Below the pieces are notes generated by a model. That model was not told where the DNA came from. It searched no databases and saw only the letters and a program-made list of their open reading frames with translations. Shown one piece after another: positions 46,398-55,872 of a stretch of DNA of 64,000 nucleotides. Positions within the stretch are counted from its first letter, which is position 1, and the number at the start of each line of letters is the position of its first letter. This DNA comes from Bacteroides sp. OM05-12 (GTDB lineage Bacteria > Bacteroidota > Bacteroidia > Bacteroidales > Bacteroidaceae), in assembly GCF_003438995.1 (NCBI RefSeq), contig NZ_QSUN01000007.1:114295-178294 (forward strand), written 5' to 3'. The translations under genes and the position numbers were made by a program.

Positions 46398-47423
46398 CTA
46401 TAAATAAGAAATCAATTCATCCACATCTTCTTCGCGGGTAGCCCAATCTGTAACAAAACGCACTACACTATCCGATTTACCTCTCGGGCCCCACAATTCG
46501 AAAGTTGCGTGTTTCATTAATCGGTCGATGCATTCATTAGGTAAGCGGAAAAATTGCTGATTGGTAGGCGAATCAATGTATACATTATAACCCTTCTCAA
46601 CAAATGCCTTTTTCAACTTCATAGCCATATCAATCGCATGACGAGCTATCTTCAAATAAAGTCCATCAGAAAATAAAGTGGCAAATTGTAGTCCCAATAA
46701 ACGTCCCTTTGCCAAAAGCGCCCCATGCTGTTTAATCAAAGAGAAGAAATGAGGCAAAAGCTTCGGACGAGTTACAACGACCGCCTCGCCAAAGAGGGCC
46801 CCAACCTTAGTCCCTCCAATATAAAACACATCGCACAGACGGGCAATATCCTTTAAAGTAACATCAGTGTTATTAGCCGCCAATCCATACCCTAATCGTG
46901 CACCATCCATGTAAAGCGGAATACCTGCATCACGACATACACAACTCAAAGCCTCCAACTCAGAGAGAGAATAAAGAGTTCCATATTCTGTAGGATGAGA
47001 AATATAAAGCATACCGGGAGCCACCATGTGTTCAAAAGTTTCATCAGCGTAGAAATCAGTAATATATTGTTTGACTTCTTCAGCCTTAACCTTACCTTCA
47101 TGTTGGGGCAATACCAAGACCTTATGCCCGGATGCCTCGATTGCACCGGATTCATGTACATTAATATGTGCCGTTTCAGCAGCTAAGACTCCTTCATGAC
47201 GTGCCAATAATCCATCAATAACCGTAGCATTCGTTTGCGTACCTCCTATTAAAAAATAGATATTCGCATCAGGTAGGCCACAAGCATCCCGAATCAGTTC
47301 TTTAGCTTCAACAGTATATTGATCTGTTCCATATCCGGAAGTTTGTTCAAAATTGGTTTCCGCTAAACGACGCATCAACTCCGGATGTGCGCCTTCCATA
47401 TAATCACTATCAAAATGTAGCAT
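46398..47423 (-). CDS. ltaE: Low-specificity L-threonine aldolase
   Basis: About 341 aa, PLP-dependent fold type I. ETAHINVHESGAIEASGHKVL, PLYMDGARLGYGL with the PLP-ring Asp, and VFYIGGTKVGALFGEA with the Schiff-base Lys at about residue 199. It cleaves L-threonine or L-allo-threonine to glycine and acetaldehyde. A TTG two codons upstream (47429) is an alternative start. It lies 16 nt after the end of recQ on the same strand, so it could be cotranscribed. Confidence 0.92.
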   Translation of the reverse strand: MLHFDSDYMEGAHPELMRRLAETNFEQTSGYGTDQYTVEAKELIRDACGLPDANIYFLIGGTQTNATVIDGLLARHEGVLAAETAHINVHESGAIEASGHKVLVLPQHEGKVKAEEVKQYITDFYADETFEHMVAPGMLYISHPTEYGTLYSLSELEALSCVCRDAGIPLYMDGARLGYGLAANNTDVTLKDIARLCDVFYIGGTKVGALFGEAVVVTRPKLLPHFFSLIKQHGALLAKGRLLGLQFATLFSDGLYLKIARHAIDMAMKLKKAFVEKGYNVYIDSPTNQQFFRLPNECIDRLMKHATFELWGPRGKSDSVVRFVTDWATREEDVDELISYL

Positions 47424-47439
47424 AATCAAAAAATATATA

Positions 47440-49272
47440 TCAAATTAAGTCTGATTGTTTCTCTATAAACGCTTTAATAATCCCGACAAATTCTTTTCCA
47501 TACTTCTCTTTTTTAAATTCACCGATACCGTTAATTTCTCCAAAGGCTTCAATACTTGTAGGGCGAATAGTACTTATCAAATGAAGCACTTTATCGGAAA
47601 GTATGATGTAAGCAGGAACGGCCTGTTGATCTGCCAGTTTCTTGCGAAGTAAACGCAGTTGTTCAAATAGTGCTTCATTATCTGTACCATAAAAAGAAGG
47701 TTGGACAATCTTGGCTTTTGGTACTTTCCCTTCTTTCTTTTTACGTCCTTTAGGTAGAATATCCTCATGCTTAATAACAACCAGCATTGCCTTTTCTTGT
47801 CCGAACAAAACCTTTCTTCCACTTTCCGTTATTTTCAAATGACCGTTTTCGTTATAGGCAATTTCAAAATAACCTAATTGCAACATTTGCAACAAATAGT
47901 CATGCCAATCGCGTGCCGGGATATCACGCCCCACTCCGAATGTTTTTAATTGGTCGTAGCCTTTTTCTACTACTTCCGCATTACTGAAACCTTTCAAAAT
48001 ATCTATCAGTAATCTTGTTCCTACCTTCTCTTCCGTGCGTGCGATGCCACTTAAAGCTTTCTGTACAATGACAGTCCCATCAAAACGTTCGGGAGGATTC
48101 TTACATACATCGCAGTTACCACAGTCACGTTCAGAGCTTTCACCAAAATAGTTTAATAAAATGCGGCGGCGGCAAATATCAGCTTCTGCATATTGCTGCA
48201 TACGATGCAGTTTCTCCAAGTTCATTTCCTGTTGGTTACTTTCATTTGCGAATTTGGATAACAAGATAATATCGCTTAAAGAGTAAAACAGTATAGTATC
48301 ACTTTCCATCCCGTCACGTCCGGCACGTCCTATCTCCTGATAAAAGTTTTCGATACTCTTAGGCATATTATAGTGGATAACCCACCGAACATTTGATTTG
48401 TCAATTCCCATTCCAAAAGCGATCGTAGCGCATACCACCTGCACCCGGTCATTAATAAAGTCATCTTGTGCTTCATCTCGCGCTGCGGCACTTAATCCGG
48501 CATGATAAACAGCTGCTTTAATTCCATGCTTTTGCAGCATCTGTGCAACCGATTCGGTTTTACTGCGACTCATACAGTAAATAATACCACTTTGGTTAGT
48601 ATGTTGGGCTATGAATTCCAGAATCGTTTTCGTCTTTTCTTTTTGTTGATAACCACGTTTTACAGATAGGCTCAGATTAGGGCGATCAAAAGATGAAATG
48701 AAAGTTCTTGGATTCCTTAAAGCAAGTTGTTTGACAATATCCTCTCTTGTTATTTTATCTGCAGTTGCAGTAAGTGCAACAATCGGGATTTGTGGGAACT
48801 CCTGATGCAATACTTTCATTTGTGTATATTCCGGACGGAAATCATGTCCCCATTGTGAAATACAATGGGCTTCGTCGATAGCAAATAAAGAAATGCGTAT
48901 GTCTTTTAATAAGAAATTCATTTCAGATAATAGCTTCTCCGGAGAAATGTAAAGGAGCTTAATTTTCCCTTGGAGACATTCCCTTCGAAGGCTGGCATTT
49001 TCAGTTTCATTATTACTACTGTTTAATGCTCCTGCAGATATACCATTTGCTCGTAATGCTCCAACCTGGTCTTTCATTAATGAAATTAAAGGAGACACAA
49101 CTATCGTTGTCCCTTCCATCATCAATGCCGGTAATTGGTAACAAATCGACTTACCGCCTCCTGTCGGCATCAGTACCAAAGCGTCCTTTTTTTCCAATAT
49201 ATGATGGATGATTTCTTCCTGTAAAGGACGAAAAGATTCGTATCCGAAGTATGTTTTGAGAGTATGAAGCAT
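47440..49272 (-). CDS. recQ: ATP-dependent DNA helicase RecQ
   Basis: About 610 aa. SF2 motifs: LMPTGGGKSICYQLPA (I), IDEAHCISQWGHDFRPEY (II and aromatic loop), ALTATA (III), GIIYCMSRSKT (IV), IAFGMGIDKSNVRWVIHY and QEIGRAGRDGM (V/VI). Then the zinc region CRRRILLNYFGE...CGNCDVC, a winged-helix RQC and a C-terminal HRDC domain (LRLLRKKLADQQAVPAYIILSDKVL). It unwinds branched DNA in recombination and repair. A longer frame from TTG 49314 would include the -7 box, so ATG 49272 is preferred. Confidence 0.95.
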   Translation of the reverse strand: MLHTLKTYFGYESFRPLQEEIIHHILEKKDALVLMPTGGGKSICYQLPALMMEGTTIVVSPLISLMKDQVGALRANGISAGALNSSNNETENASLRRECLQGKIKLLYISPEKLLSEMNFLLKDIRISLFAIDEAHCISQWGHDFRPEYTQMKVLHQEFPQIPIVALTATADKITREDIVKQLALRNPRTFISSFDRPNLSLSVKRGYQQKEKTKTILEFIAQHTNQSGIIYCMSRSKTESVAQMLQKHGIKAAVYHAGLSAAARDEAQDDFINDRVQVVCATIAFGMGIDKSNVRWVIHYNMPKSIENFYQEIGRAGRDGMESDTILFYSLSDIILLSKFANESNQQEMNLEKLHRMQQYAEADICRRRILLNYFGESSERDCGNCDVCKNPPERFDGTVIVQKALSGIARTEEKVGTRLLIDILKGFSNAEVVEKGYDQLKTFGVGRDIPARDWHDYLLQMLQLGYFEIAYNENGHLKITESGRKVLFGQEKAMLVVIKHEDILPKGRKKKEGKVPKAKIVQPSFYGTDNEALFEQLRLLRKKLADQQAVPAYIILSDKVLHLISTIRPTSIEAFGEINGIGEFKKEKYGKEFVGIIKAFIEKQSDLI

Positions 49273-49295
49273 GTTTTCTCTTTTTTTAAGTGAGA

Positions 49296-49303
49296 CAAAG
49301 GTA
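49296..49303 (-). promoter_or_regulatory. -7 promoter box of recQ
   Basis: The minus strand reads TACCTTTG (TAnnTTTG), 24 nt upstream of ATG 49272. No clear -33 box. Confidence 0.5.
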
Positions 49304-49542
49304 GTAAAATCCAATGAATACCGCTAATATCTGTTTAAAAGCTATAAATAATCACTTACAGCGAACAATTCTATGTTGAAAACTCTTATTACTTATAAAA
49401 GTATATGTTATATATTTAGTTGTTGAGAATATTTAAGAAATAAATGTGGTAAAAAAGTTGCATATTCGAAAACTAAATGTGTAATTTGTAGTTTAATATA
49501 ATAATTAAGGAATTCATATTTATAATAATAAGAAACCTGGCC

Positions 49543-50028
49543 ATGAGTAAATTAGAAAACAAAACAATGGAACAATCATCTAAAGAAGGTGAAACTCCTA
49601 AGAAAAGACCTTATAATCTAAGGGAGAAAAAGGACAAGAAAGCAGCGTACAGATCTTTAATCAGAGCAGAACTAGCAGATGAATTGTATGATAAAATACT
49701 AAATATCATTGTAGTTCAGAAGAAATATAAAGATCCGAATTATTCGGCTAAAGATTTAGCAAAAGAATTGAAAACAAATACGCGTTATTTATCAGCAGTG
49801 GTAAATTCACGTTTCGGTATGAACTATTCTTGCTTGCTGAATGAGTACAGAATAAAAGATGCATTGCATTACTTAGTAGATAAGAGATATGCAGATAAGA
49901 ATGTCGAGGAAATCAGCTCAATGGTTGGTTTTGCTAATCGCCAATCTTTTTATGCCGCTTTCTATAAGAATGTAGGTGAAACTCCTAACGGGTATCGTAA
50001 AAGAAATGCGGATGCAAAAAAGAAGTAA
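49543..50028 (+). CDS. AraC-type helix-turn-helix protein
   Basis: 161 aa. Basic N-terminus (KKRPYNLREKKDKKAAYRSLIRAELADEL), then an AraC/XylS DNA-binding domain at about 60-155: YSAKDLAKELKTNTRYLSAVVNSRFGMNYSCLLNEYRIKDAL and VEEISSMVGFANRQSFYAAFYKNVGETPNGYRK. It has no ligand-binding domain. Cytoplasmic regulator, target unknown. Single gene followed by a terminator. Confidence 0.88.
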   Translation: MSKLENKTMEQSSKEGETPKKRPYNLREKKDKKAAYRSLIRAELADELYDKILNIIVVQKKYKDPNYSAKDLAKELKTNTRYLSAVVNSRFGMNYSCLLNEYRIKDALHYLVDKRYADKNVEEISSMVGFANRQSFYAAFYKNVGETPNGYRKRNADAKKK

Positions 50029-50058
50029 CCGTATTTTTTAGATATTACTAAATTATAG

Positions 50059-50104
50059 AAAGGGGATTGTCTCGGATTTGTTTTTGAGATAATTCCCTTT
50101 TTTA
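50059..50104 (+). terminator. Terminator after the AraC-type gene
   Basis: Imperfect hairpin aggggattgtctc / gagataattccct with a TTTTTT run after it. It separates this gene from the peptidase gene. Confidence 0.7.
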
Positions 50105-50133
50105 TTTGTCTAATATAAAGTTGAATGCACACA

Positions 50134-52182
50134 ATGAAGAAACAATTAATTTTATTAGCTATGACTGCAACATTATTTGCATCATGTGGTGGACAAAAGA
50201 CCACTCAAGTGGAAACAGATGACTTTAATTACACAGTAGAGCAATTTGCCGACTTGCAGATGCTTCGTTATAAAGTTCATGGATTTGATGAACTATCTTT
50301 GAAACAAAAGGAACTGGTTTATTATCTTTCTCAGGCAGCCTTGGAAGGACGAGACATATTATATGATCAGAATGGAAAGTATAATTTGAGAATTCGCCGT
50401 ATGCTCGAAGCAGTATATACCGATTATCAAGGAGATAAGGCAGATACGAATTTTGTAAATATGGAGACTTATCTAAAACGTGTTTGGTTCTCCAATGGCA
50501 TTCACCATCATTATGGCAGTGAAAAATTTGTACCCGGCTTTACTCCTGAATTTCTAAAAAATGCTATAACCGGCATCGATGCTTCTAAACTTCCGTTGCA
50601 GGAAGGTCAAACAATAGAACAGTTTTGTGAGGAAATATTCCCTGTGATCTTTGACCCGAAAGTAATGCCTAAACGTGTAAACCAAGCAGCCGGTGAAGAT
50701 TTAGTTTTGACTTCGGCTTCTAACTATTATGAAGGAGTTACTCAAAAGGAGGCAGAGGATTATTATAATAAACTGAAGAACCCGGCAGATTCCTTCCCTG
50801 TTATGTTTGGGATGAACAGTCGATTGGTCAAAGAAGACGAAATAATTAAGGAAAAAGTCTGGAAAGTAGGAGGACTTTATAGCCCTGCTATTGAAAAGAT
50901 TGTATATTGGCTGGAGAAAGCTGCAACTGTAGCAGAAGATGCTCATCAGAAATCGGTAATTGAGAAGTTGATACAGTTTTATAAAGATGGTAATCTTAAA
51001 ACTTTTGATGATTATTGTATCCTTTGGGTAAAAGATCTAGCCCCTAGAGTTGACTTCGTGAATGGTTTTACAGAAAGTTATGGTGATCCTTTAGGTATGA
51101 AAGCAAGCTGGGAATCTATTGTTAACTTTAAAGATATAGAAGCAACGAAGCGTACGGAAAAACTTAGTGCCAATGCTCAATGGTTTGAAGACCATTCTCC
51201 GGTCGATAAGAATTTCAAAAAGGATAAGGTAAAAGGTGTATCCGCCAAAGTTATTACAGCAGCCATCTTAGGTGGTGATTTATATCCATCGACAGCAATT
51301 GGCATTAATCTGCCGAACTCCAATTGGATTAGAAGCCATCATGGTTCAAAGTCGGTAACCATTGGCAACCTGACGAATGCTTATAATAAAGCAGCACATG
51401 GAAATGGTTTTATGGAAGAATTTGTGTATAGTGATGCAGAACTTGCTTCCATCGATAAATATGCCGACCTAACCGATGATTTACATACTGACTTACATGA
51501 ATGTTTAGGACACGGTTCCGGTAAACTTCTTCCGGGAGTTGATCAAGATGCATTGAAAGCCTATGGTTCAACAATCGAAGAAGCCCGCGCTGATTTGTTC
51601 GGTTTGTATTATTTACCGGATGCAAAGATGGTGGAATTGGGACTAACTCCAAATGCAGAGGCATATAAAGCTGAATATTACACCTATATGATGAATGGAT
51701 TGATGACACAATTAGTTCGTATAGAGTTGGGCAACACTGTAGAAGAGGCTCATATGCGTAATCGTCAGCTTATAGCAAGATGGGCATTTGAAAAAGGAGC
51801 TGCAGATAAAGTTGTTGAATTGGTCAAGAAAGACGGAAAGACATACGTTCGCATTAACGATTATGAGAAACTTCGTAACCTGTTTGGACAGTTATTGGCA
51901 GAGATACAACGTATTAAATCAGAAGGTGACTATGCTGCCGCACATAATTTAGTAGAAAACTATGCCGTTAAAGTGGACCCTGTTTTGCATGCAGAGGTTC
52001 TGGAACGCTATAAGAAGCTGAACCTCGCTCCTTATAAAGGATTTATCAACCCGGTTTATGAGGCGATAACAGATGAGAATGGCAATATCACGGATGTGAA
52101 AGTCTCTTATGATGAAGGTTATGCGGAACAAATGCTGCGTTATAGCAAAGATTACTCTACATTGCCTGATATAAATGAATAA
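50134..52182 (+). CDS. Dipeptidyl peptidase III (family M49), lipoprotein
   Basis: About 682 aa. SPII signal MKKQLILLAMTATLFASCGG (lipobox FASC), so it is likely in the envelope. Zinc motif HECLGH (HEXXGH of M49) in DLHTDLHECLGHGSGKLL, and EEARADLFGLYY downstream gives the third ligand Glu. It removes dipeptides from the N-terminus of peptides. ATG 50125 three codons upstream is also possible. Single gene with a hairpin after it. Confidence 0.93.
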   Translation: MKKQLILLAMTATLFASCGGQKTTQVETDDFNYTVEQFADLQMLRYKVHGFDELSLKQKELVYYLSQAALEGRDILYDQNGKYNLRIRRMLEAVYTDYQGDKADTNFVNMETYLKRVWFSNGIHHHYGSEKFVPGFTPEFLKNAITGIDASKLPLQEGQTIEQFCEEIFPVIFDPKVMPKRVNQAAGEDLVLTSASNYYEGVTQKEAEDYYNKLKNPADSFPVMFGMNSRLVKEDEIIKEKVWKVGGLYSPAIEKIVYWLEKAATVAEDAHQKSVIEKLIQFYKDGNLKTFDDYCILWVKDLAPRVDFVNGFTESYGDPLGMKASWESIVNFKDIEATKRTEKLSANAQWFEDHSPVDKNFKKDKVKGVSAKVITAAILGGDLYPSTAIGINLPNSNWIRSHHGSKSVTIGNLTNAYNKAAHGNGFMEEFVYSDAELASIDKYADLTDDLHTDLHECLGHGSGKLLPGVDQDALKAYGSTIEEARADLFGLYYLPDAKMVELGLTPNAEAYKAEYYTYMMNGLMTQLVRIELGNTVEEAHMRNRQLIARWAFEKGAADKVVELVKKDGKTYVRINDYEKLRNLFGQLLAEIQRIKSEGDYAAAHNLVENYAVKVDPVLHAEVLERYKKLNLAPYKGFINPVYEAITDENGNITDVKVSYDEGYAEQMLRYSKDYSTLPDINE

Positions 52183-52202
52183 ACAATATTCTATATAGAT
52201 TT

Positions 52203-52236
52203 GTAATACAAGGGCGCATTCAGTGCGCCCTATTAC
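52203..52236 (+). terminator. Hairpin after the dipeptidyl peptidase gene
   Basis: Arms agggcgca (52211-52218) and tgcgccct (52224-52231), extended by gtaat (52203-52207) and attac (52232-52236). The T-run is weak. Confidence 0.6.
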
Positions 52237-52252
52237 ATTTTAAAGTATTCCT

Positions 52253-52921
52253 ATGACAGTACAAGAGCAAATAAAAGATATAAAGACGCAATTCCGTCTT
52301 GCCATGAATGGAGTGGTCTCTCAAAGTATGCGCGAAAAGGGATTGGATTATAAACTGAACTTTGGGGTAGAACTGCCTCGCCTTAAAGAAATAGCCTCCC
52401 ATTATGAGAAGAATCATGAACTGGCGCAAGCTCTTTGGAAAGAGAACATACGTGAATCTAAGATTCTTGCCGGAATGCTCCAACCGATTGACTCTTTCTT
52501 TCCGGAGATTGCCGATATTTGGGTGGAAGATATGCAATACCCTGAAATAGCAGAGATAACTTGCATGACTCTTTTCCAGTATTTACCCTATGCTCCGGCT
52601 AAAGTTTTCGAGTGGATCGCAGATGAACGCGAATTCTTTCAAACGTGCGGATTCTTATTAGCGGCGCGTTTATTGGCTAAAGGTTTGGTACTGAATGAGC
52701 GTGCAGAAGCAGAATTTCTGGATCAGGCACAAGCCACGGTTTTATCAGAGGCTTTTCAGCCTCGCAAAGCAGCCGTGCTAGCCTTGAAGAAGTATGGTAT
52801 GCAGAACAAAGAAAATGCTAAAAAAGTGAACAGGTTAATTATGGAATTGAAACGTTCCGAACGTGAGGATATGGCGCTTGTCTATGATGAGATAAGATTT
52901 GATATAGAATATTTGCTTTAA
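52253..52921 (+). CDS. AlkD-like DNA alkylation repair protein (HEAT-like)
   Basis: 222 aa, all-alpha, with repeated helices: LARLLAKGLV and MELKRSEREDMALVYDEIRFDIEYLL at the end, and YPEIAEITCMTLFQYL in the middle. Length and pattern fit the DNA_alkylation/AlkD superfamily that recognises alkylated bases. Substrate and activity are not proven by the motifs visible. It starts 16 nt after the hairpin at 52203-52236 and ends before the Fur-family gene with its own -7 box. Confidence 0.78.
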   Translation: MTVQEQIKDIKTQFRLAMNGVVSQSMREKGLDYKLNFGVELPRLKEIASHYEKNHELAQALWKENIRESKILAGMLQPIDSFFPEIADIWVEDMQYPEIAEITCMTLFQYLPYAPAKVFEWIADEREFFQTCGFLLAARLLAKGLVLNERAEAEFLDQAQATVLSEAFQPRKAAVLALKKYGMQNKENAKKVNRLIMELKRSEREDMALVYDEIRFDIEYLL

Positions 52922-52947
52922 TCTTTTCTGTTTCCGCAAAAAAGGCT

Positions 52948-52955
52948 TAACTTTG
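52948..52955 (+). promoter_or_regulatory. -7 promoter box of the Fur-family gene
   Basis: TAACTTTG (TAnnTTTG), 21 nt upstream of ATG 52976. The -33 region is weak. Confidence 0.45.
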
Positions 52956-52975
52956 TTCGCGGTAAATTTATCTGT

Positions 52976-53446
52976 ATGGGAGATAAGAATGTAAAGGAGA
53001 CGGTAAGGCAGATATTCACCGAGTATCTGGAAACGAACGGTCATCGGAAGACGCCCGAACGTTTTGCCATACTCGATACAATCTATTCGATAAACGGGCA
53101 TTTTGATATTGATATGCTCTATAGCCAAATGATGAATCAGGAAAACTTCCGTGTAAGCAGGGCTACGCTTTATAATACGATTATTCTTTTGATGGATGCC
53201 AAACTGGTTATTAAGCATCTGTTCGGCAATTCTTCCCAATACGAAAAATCATTTAATATAGAAACCCACCATCATCTGATTTGTACGCAGTGTGGCAAAG
53301 TAACAGAGTTTCAGAACGAGACACTGAAAGCTGCTATTGCCAATACGAAGTTGAACCGTTTTCAGATGTCGCATTACTCCTTATATATATATGGTATATG
53401 CAGCAAATGCGCTTGGGCAAAGAGAAGAAAAAAGACAAACAAATAA
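52976..53446 (+). CDS. Fur-family transcriptional regulator
   Basis: 156 aa. Winged-helix part NGHRKTPERFAILDTIYSINGHFDIDML and VSRATLYNTIILLMDAKLV, then a dimerisation part with HHHLICTQCGKVTEF and ICSKCAWAKRRK, giving a Cys4 structural zinc site. A metal- or peroxide-responsive repressor (Fur, Zur or PerR type); which one cannot be told from sequence. purA follows 17 nt later, so they may be cotranscribed. Confidence 0.9.
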   Translation: MGDKNVKETVRQIFTEYLETNGHRKTPERFAILDTIYSINGHFDIDMLYSQMMNQENFRVSRATLYNTIILLMDAKLVIKHLFGNSSQYEKSFNIETHHHLICTQCGKVTEFQNETLKAAIANTKLNRFQMSHYSLYIYGICSKCAWAKRRKKTNK

Positions 53447-53463
53447 TAAACAATTAGAAAGAG

Positions 53464-54735
53464 ATGAAAGTAGACGTTCTTTTGGGATTGCAATGGGGTG
53501 ATGAAGGCAAAGGTAAGGTTGTCGATGTATTGACTCCCAAGTATGATGTGGTTGCACGTTTCCAAGGTGGACCTAATGCCGGTCATACACTTGAGTTTGA
53601 AGGACAGAAATATGTGCTTCGTTCTATTCCTTCCGGTATTTTTCAAGGAGATAAGGTTAACATAATAGGCAACGGTGTTGTTCTTGACCCGGCTTTATTC
53701 AAAGCGGAAGCAGAAGCATTGGAAGCTTCGGGACACCCGTTGAAAGAACGGCTTCACATTTCAAAGAAAGCTCATTTGATTTTGCCTACTCATCGTATTC
53801 TTGATGCTGCTTACGAAGCTGCCAAAGGTGATGCGAAAGTAGGTACTACAGGAAAAGGCATCGGCCCGACCTATACAGACAAAGTGAGCCGCAATGGTGT
53901 ACGTGTCGGTGATATTCTCCTTAATTTTGAAGAAAAGTATGCAAAAGCCAAAGCCCGTCACGAACAGATATTGAAAAGTTTAAACTACGAATATGATCTT
54001 ACTGAACTGGAAAAAGCTTGGTTGGAAGGTATCGAATACTTAAAGCAATTCCATTTGGTAGATAGCGAGCATGAGATAAACAACTTGCTGAAAGACGGTA
54101 AAAGTGTACTTTGCGAAGGTGCACAAGGCACTATGCTTGATGTGGATTTCGGTTCTTATCCGTTTGTAACATCTTCAAATACGATTTGTGCAGGAGCTTG
54201 TATCGGCCTGGGCATCGGTCCTAATAAAATAGGAGAAGTTTACGGTATCATGAAAGCATATTGCACGCGTGTGGGCAGCGGACCTTTCCCAACGGAACTG
54301 TTTGATGAAACCGGAAAGAAAATCCGTGATTTAGGACATGAATACGGTGCTGTAACCGGACGTGAACGCCGTTGCGGTTGGATCGACCTTGTTGCTTTAA
54401 AATATTCTATCATGGTAAATGGTGTAACGAAACTTATCATGATGAAGAGTGATGTGCTGGACGGTTTTGAAACAATCAAAGCGTGTGTAGCGTATAAAGT
54501 GAATGGTGAGGAAATTGATTATTTCCCTTATGATATCACGGAAGGAGTTGAGCCGATTTATGCAGAATTGCCGGGTTGGAAGACAGATATGACAAAGATG
54601 ACAAGCGAAGACGAATTCCCGGAAGAGTTCAATGCTTATGTATCTTTCTTGGAAGAGCAGCTTGAAGTGCCTATCAAAATTATTTCCGTAGGACCGGATC
54701 GTGAGCAAACAATAGAACGCTATACTGAAGAATAA
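53464..54735 (+). CDS. purA: Adenylosuccinate synthetase
   Basis: 423 aa. N-terminal GTP-binding loop GLQWGDEGKGKVVD, then GPNAGHTL, TGKGIGPTYTDKVSRNGVRVGD and GSGPFPTEL are all family signatures. It forms adenylosuccinate from IMP and aspartate in the AMP branch of purine synthesis. Probably cotranscribed with the Fur-family gene; a terminator follows at 54795. Confidence 0.97.
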   Translation: MKVDVLLGLQWGDEGKGKVVDVLTPKYDVVARFQGGPNAGHTLEFEGQKYVLRSIPSGIFQGDKVNIIGNGVVLDPALFKAEAEALEASGHPLKERLHISKKAHLILPTHRILDAAYEAAKGDAKVGTTGKGIGPTYTDKVSRNGVRVGDILLNFEEKYAKAKARHEQILKSLNYEYDLTELEKAWLEGIEYLKQFHLVDSEHEINNLLKDGKSVLCEGAQGTMLDVDFGSYPFVTSSNTICAGACIGLGIGPNKIGEVYGIMKAYCTRVGSGPFPTELFDETGKKIRDLGHEYGAVTGRERRCGWIDLVALKYSIMVNGVTKLIMMKSDVLDGFETIKACVAYKVNGEEIDYFPYDITEGVEPIYAELPGWKTDMTKMTSEDEFPEEFNAYVSFLEEQLEVPIKIISVGPDREQTIERYTEE

Positions 54736-54794
54736 TGAATCACGGGGTTAACTGACCGTGTATGTACATATTAAAAAATTAAGAACATATAAGG

Positions 54795-54832
54795 AATAGG
54801 GATATGCTGCCGGCATATTCCTATTTTCTTTT
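54795..54832 (+). terminator. Terminator after purA
   Basis: Arms aatagggatatgc (54795-54807) and gcatattcctatt (54813-54825), one G:U pair, followed by a T-rich run. Confidence 0.75.
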
Positions 54833-54894
54833 GAAAAATTGGTAAATATCACTAATTCTTTTTGTTACAACTTCATAATATAAGGTTTATCTCC

Positions 54895-54902
54895 TACTTT
54901 TG
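54895..54902 (+). promoter_or_regulatory. -7 promoter box of the zinc metallopeptidase gene
   Basis: TACTTTTG (TAnnTTTG), 55 nt upstream of ATG 54957. No -33 box at the usual distance. Confidence 0.4.
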
Positions 54903-54956
54903 GCAAACAATTTGTTCTTTTTTGTATATAGTATTAATTAAAAAAGAAATAAGATT

Positions 54957-55637
54957 ATGCCTATTTATTGGATAATTTTTATCGGAGTAGCCGTAGTGAG
55001 CTATCTGGTACAAGCACAATTGCAAAGTAAATTTAAGAAGTATTCGAAAATGCCCCTGACGAATGGGATGACCGGACGTGACGTCGCATTGCAGATGTTG
55101 CACGACAATGGTATCTATGATGTTCAGGTAACAAGTACTCCGGGACATTTGACAGACCATTACAATCCGGCCAACAAAACGGTAAATTTAAGTGAAGGTG
55201 TCTATTCCAGCAATAGTGTAGCTGCGGCAGCGGTTGCGGCCCATGAATGCGGACATGCCGTTCAGCACGCACGAGCTTATGCGCCCTTGAGGATGCGTTC
55301 GGCACTTGTTCCGGTTGTTCAGTTCTCTTCCTCTATTATGACATGGGTATTGCTTGCCGGAATCCTGATGGTAAATACATTCCCGCAGTTATTGCTTGCC
55401 GGAATCGTCTTGTTTGCCATGACTACTTTGTTTAGTTTCATCACGTTGCCGGTAGAAATCAATGCCAGCAAACGCGCTTTAGTCTGGTTAAATAATGCAG
55501 GTGTAACAAATGCATACAATCATGCACAGGCAGAAGATGCCTTGCGTTCTGCTGCCTATACTTACGTTGTTGCCGCATTAGGTTCGTTGGCTACTTTAGT
55601 TTATTACATCATGATTTATATGGGAAGGAGAGATTAA
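54957..55637 (+). CDS. YugP-type zinc metallopeptidase (membrane)
   Basis: 226 aa. One N-terminal membrane helix (PIYWIIFIGVAVVSYLV), then a cytosol-side or outside domain with the zinc motif HECGHAVQHA in AAAAVAAHECGHAVQHARAYAPLRMRSALVPVVQF, then two to three membrane helices and a C-terminal helix. Family as in B. subtilis YugP; biological role unknown. Single gene between two hairpin regions. Confidence 0.85.
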   Translation: MPIYWIIFIGVAVVSYLVQAQLQSKFKKYSKMPLTNGMTGRDVALQMLHDNGIYDVQVTSTPGHLTDHYNPANKTVNLSEGVYSSNSVAAAAVAAHECGHAVQHARAYAPLRMRSALVPVVQFSSSIMTWVLLAGILMVNTFPQLLLAGIVLFAMTTLFSFITLPVEINASKRALVWLNNAGVTNAYNHAQAEDALRSAAYTYVVAALGSLATLVYYIMIYMGRRD

Positions 55638-55661
55638 TCCCCTCTTCCCTATTCGTTGAAT

Positions 55662-55747
55662 CGTTTGCCCAAGGGCGTCCATTCGTCTCACCATGGCAAA
55701 CCTGTCGTTTAGCCTTGGGTAAACGACAGGCTTTCCTTGGGCAAACG
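55662..55747. repeat. Nested inverted repeats in the hisS upstream region
   Basis: Outer arms cgtttgcccaagg (55662-55674) and ccttgggcaaacg (55735-55747), and inner arms cctgtcgttta (55701-55711) and taaacgacagg (55720-55730), all perfect. The loop of the inner hairpin repeats the cttggg element. Could be a terminator for the metallopeptidase gene, a dispersed repeat or a leader structure. Confidence 0.75.
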
Positions 55748-55846
55748 CATTTATTTCCCTGTTCCTTAAATTCGTTTATATAAGACTTTCATATAGAAGA
55801 ACGTTTTAATTTGATACATTCTTTTTTAAGAATCAATTATTTCGTG

Positions 55847-55854
55847 TAACTTTG
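55847..55854 (+). promoter_or_regulatory. -7 promoter box of hisS
   Basis: TAACTTTG (TAnnTTTG), 19 nt before ATG 55873. It lies at the edge of the longer frame that would start at 55852, which argues against that start. Confidence 0.5.
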
Positions 55855-55872
55855 CAAACAAAAATAGATAAT

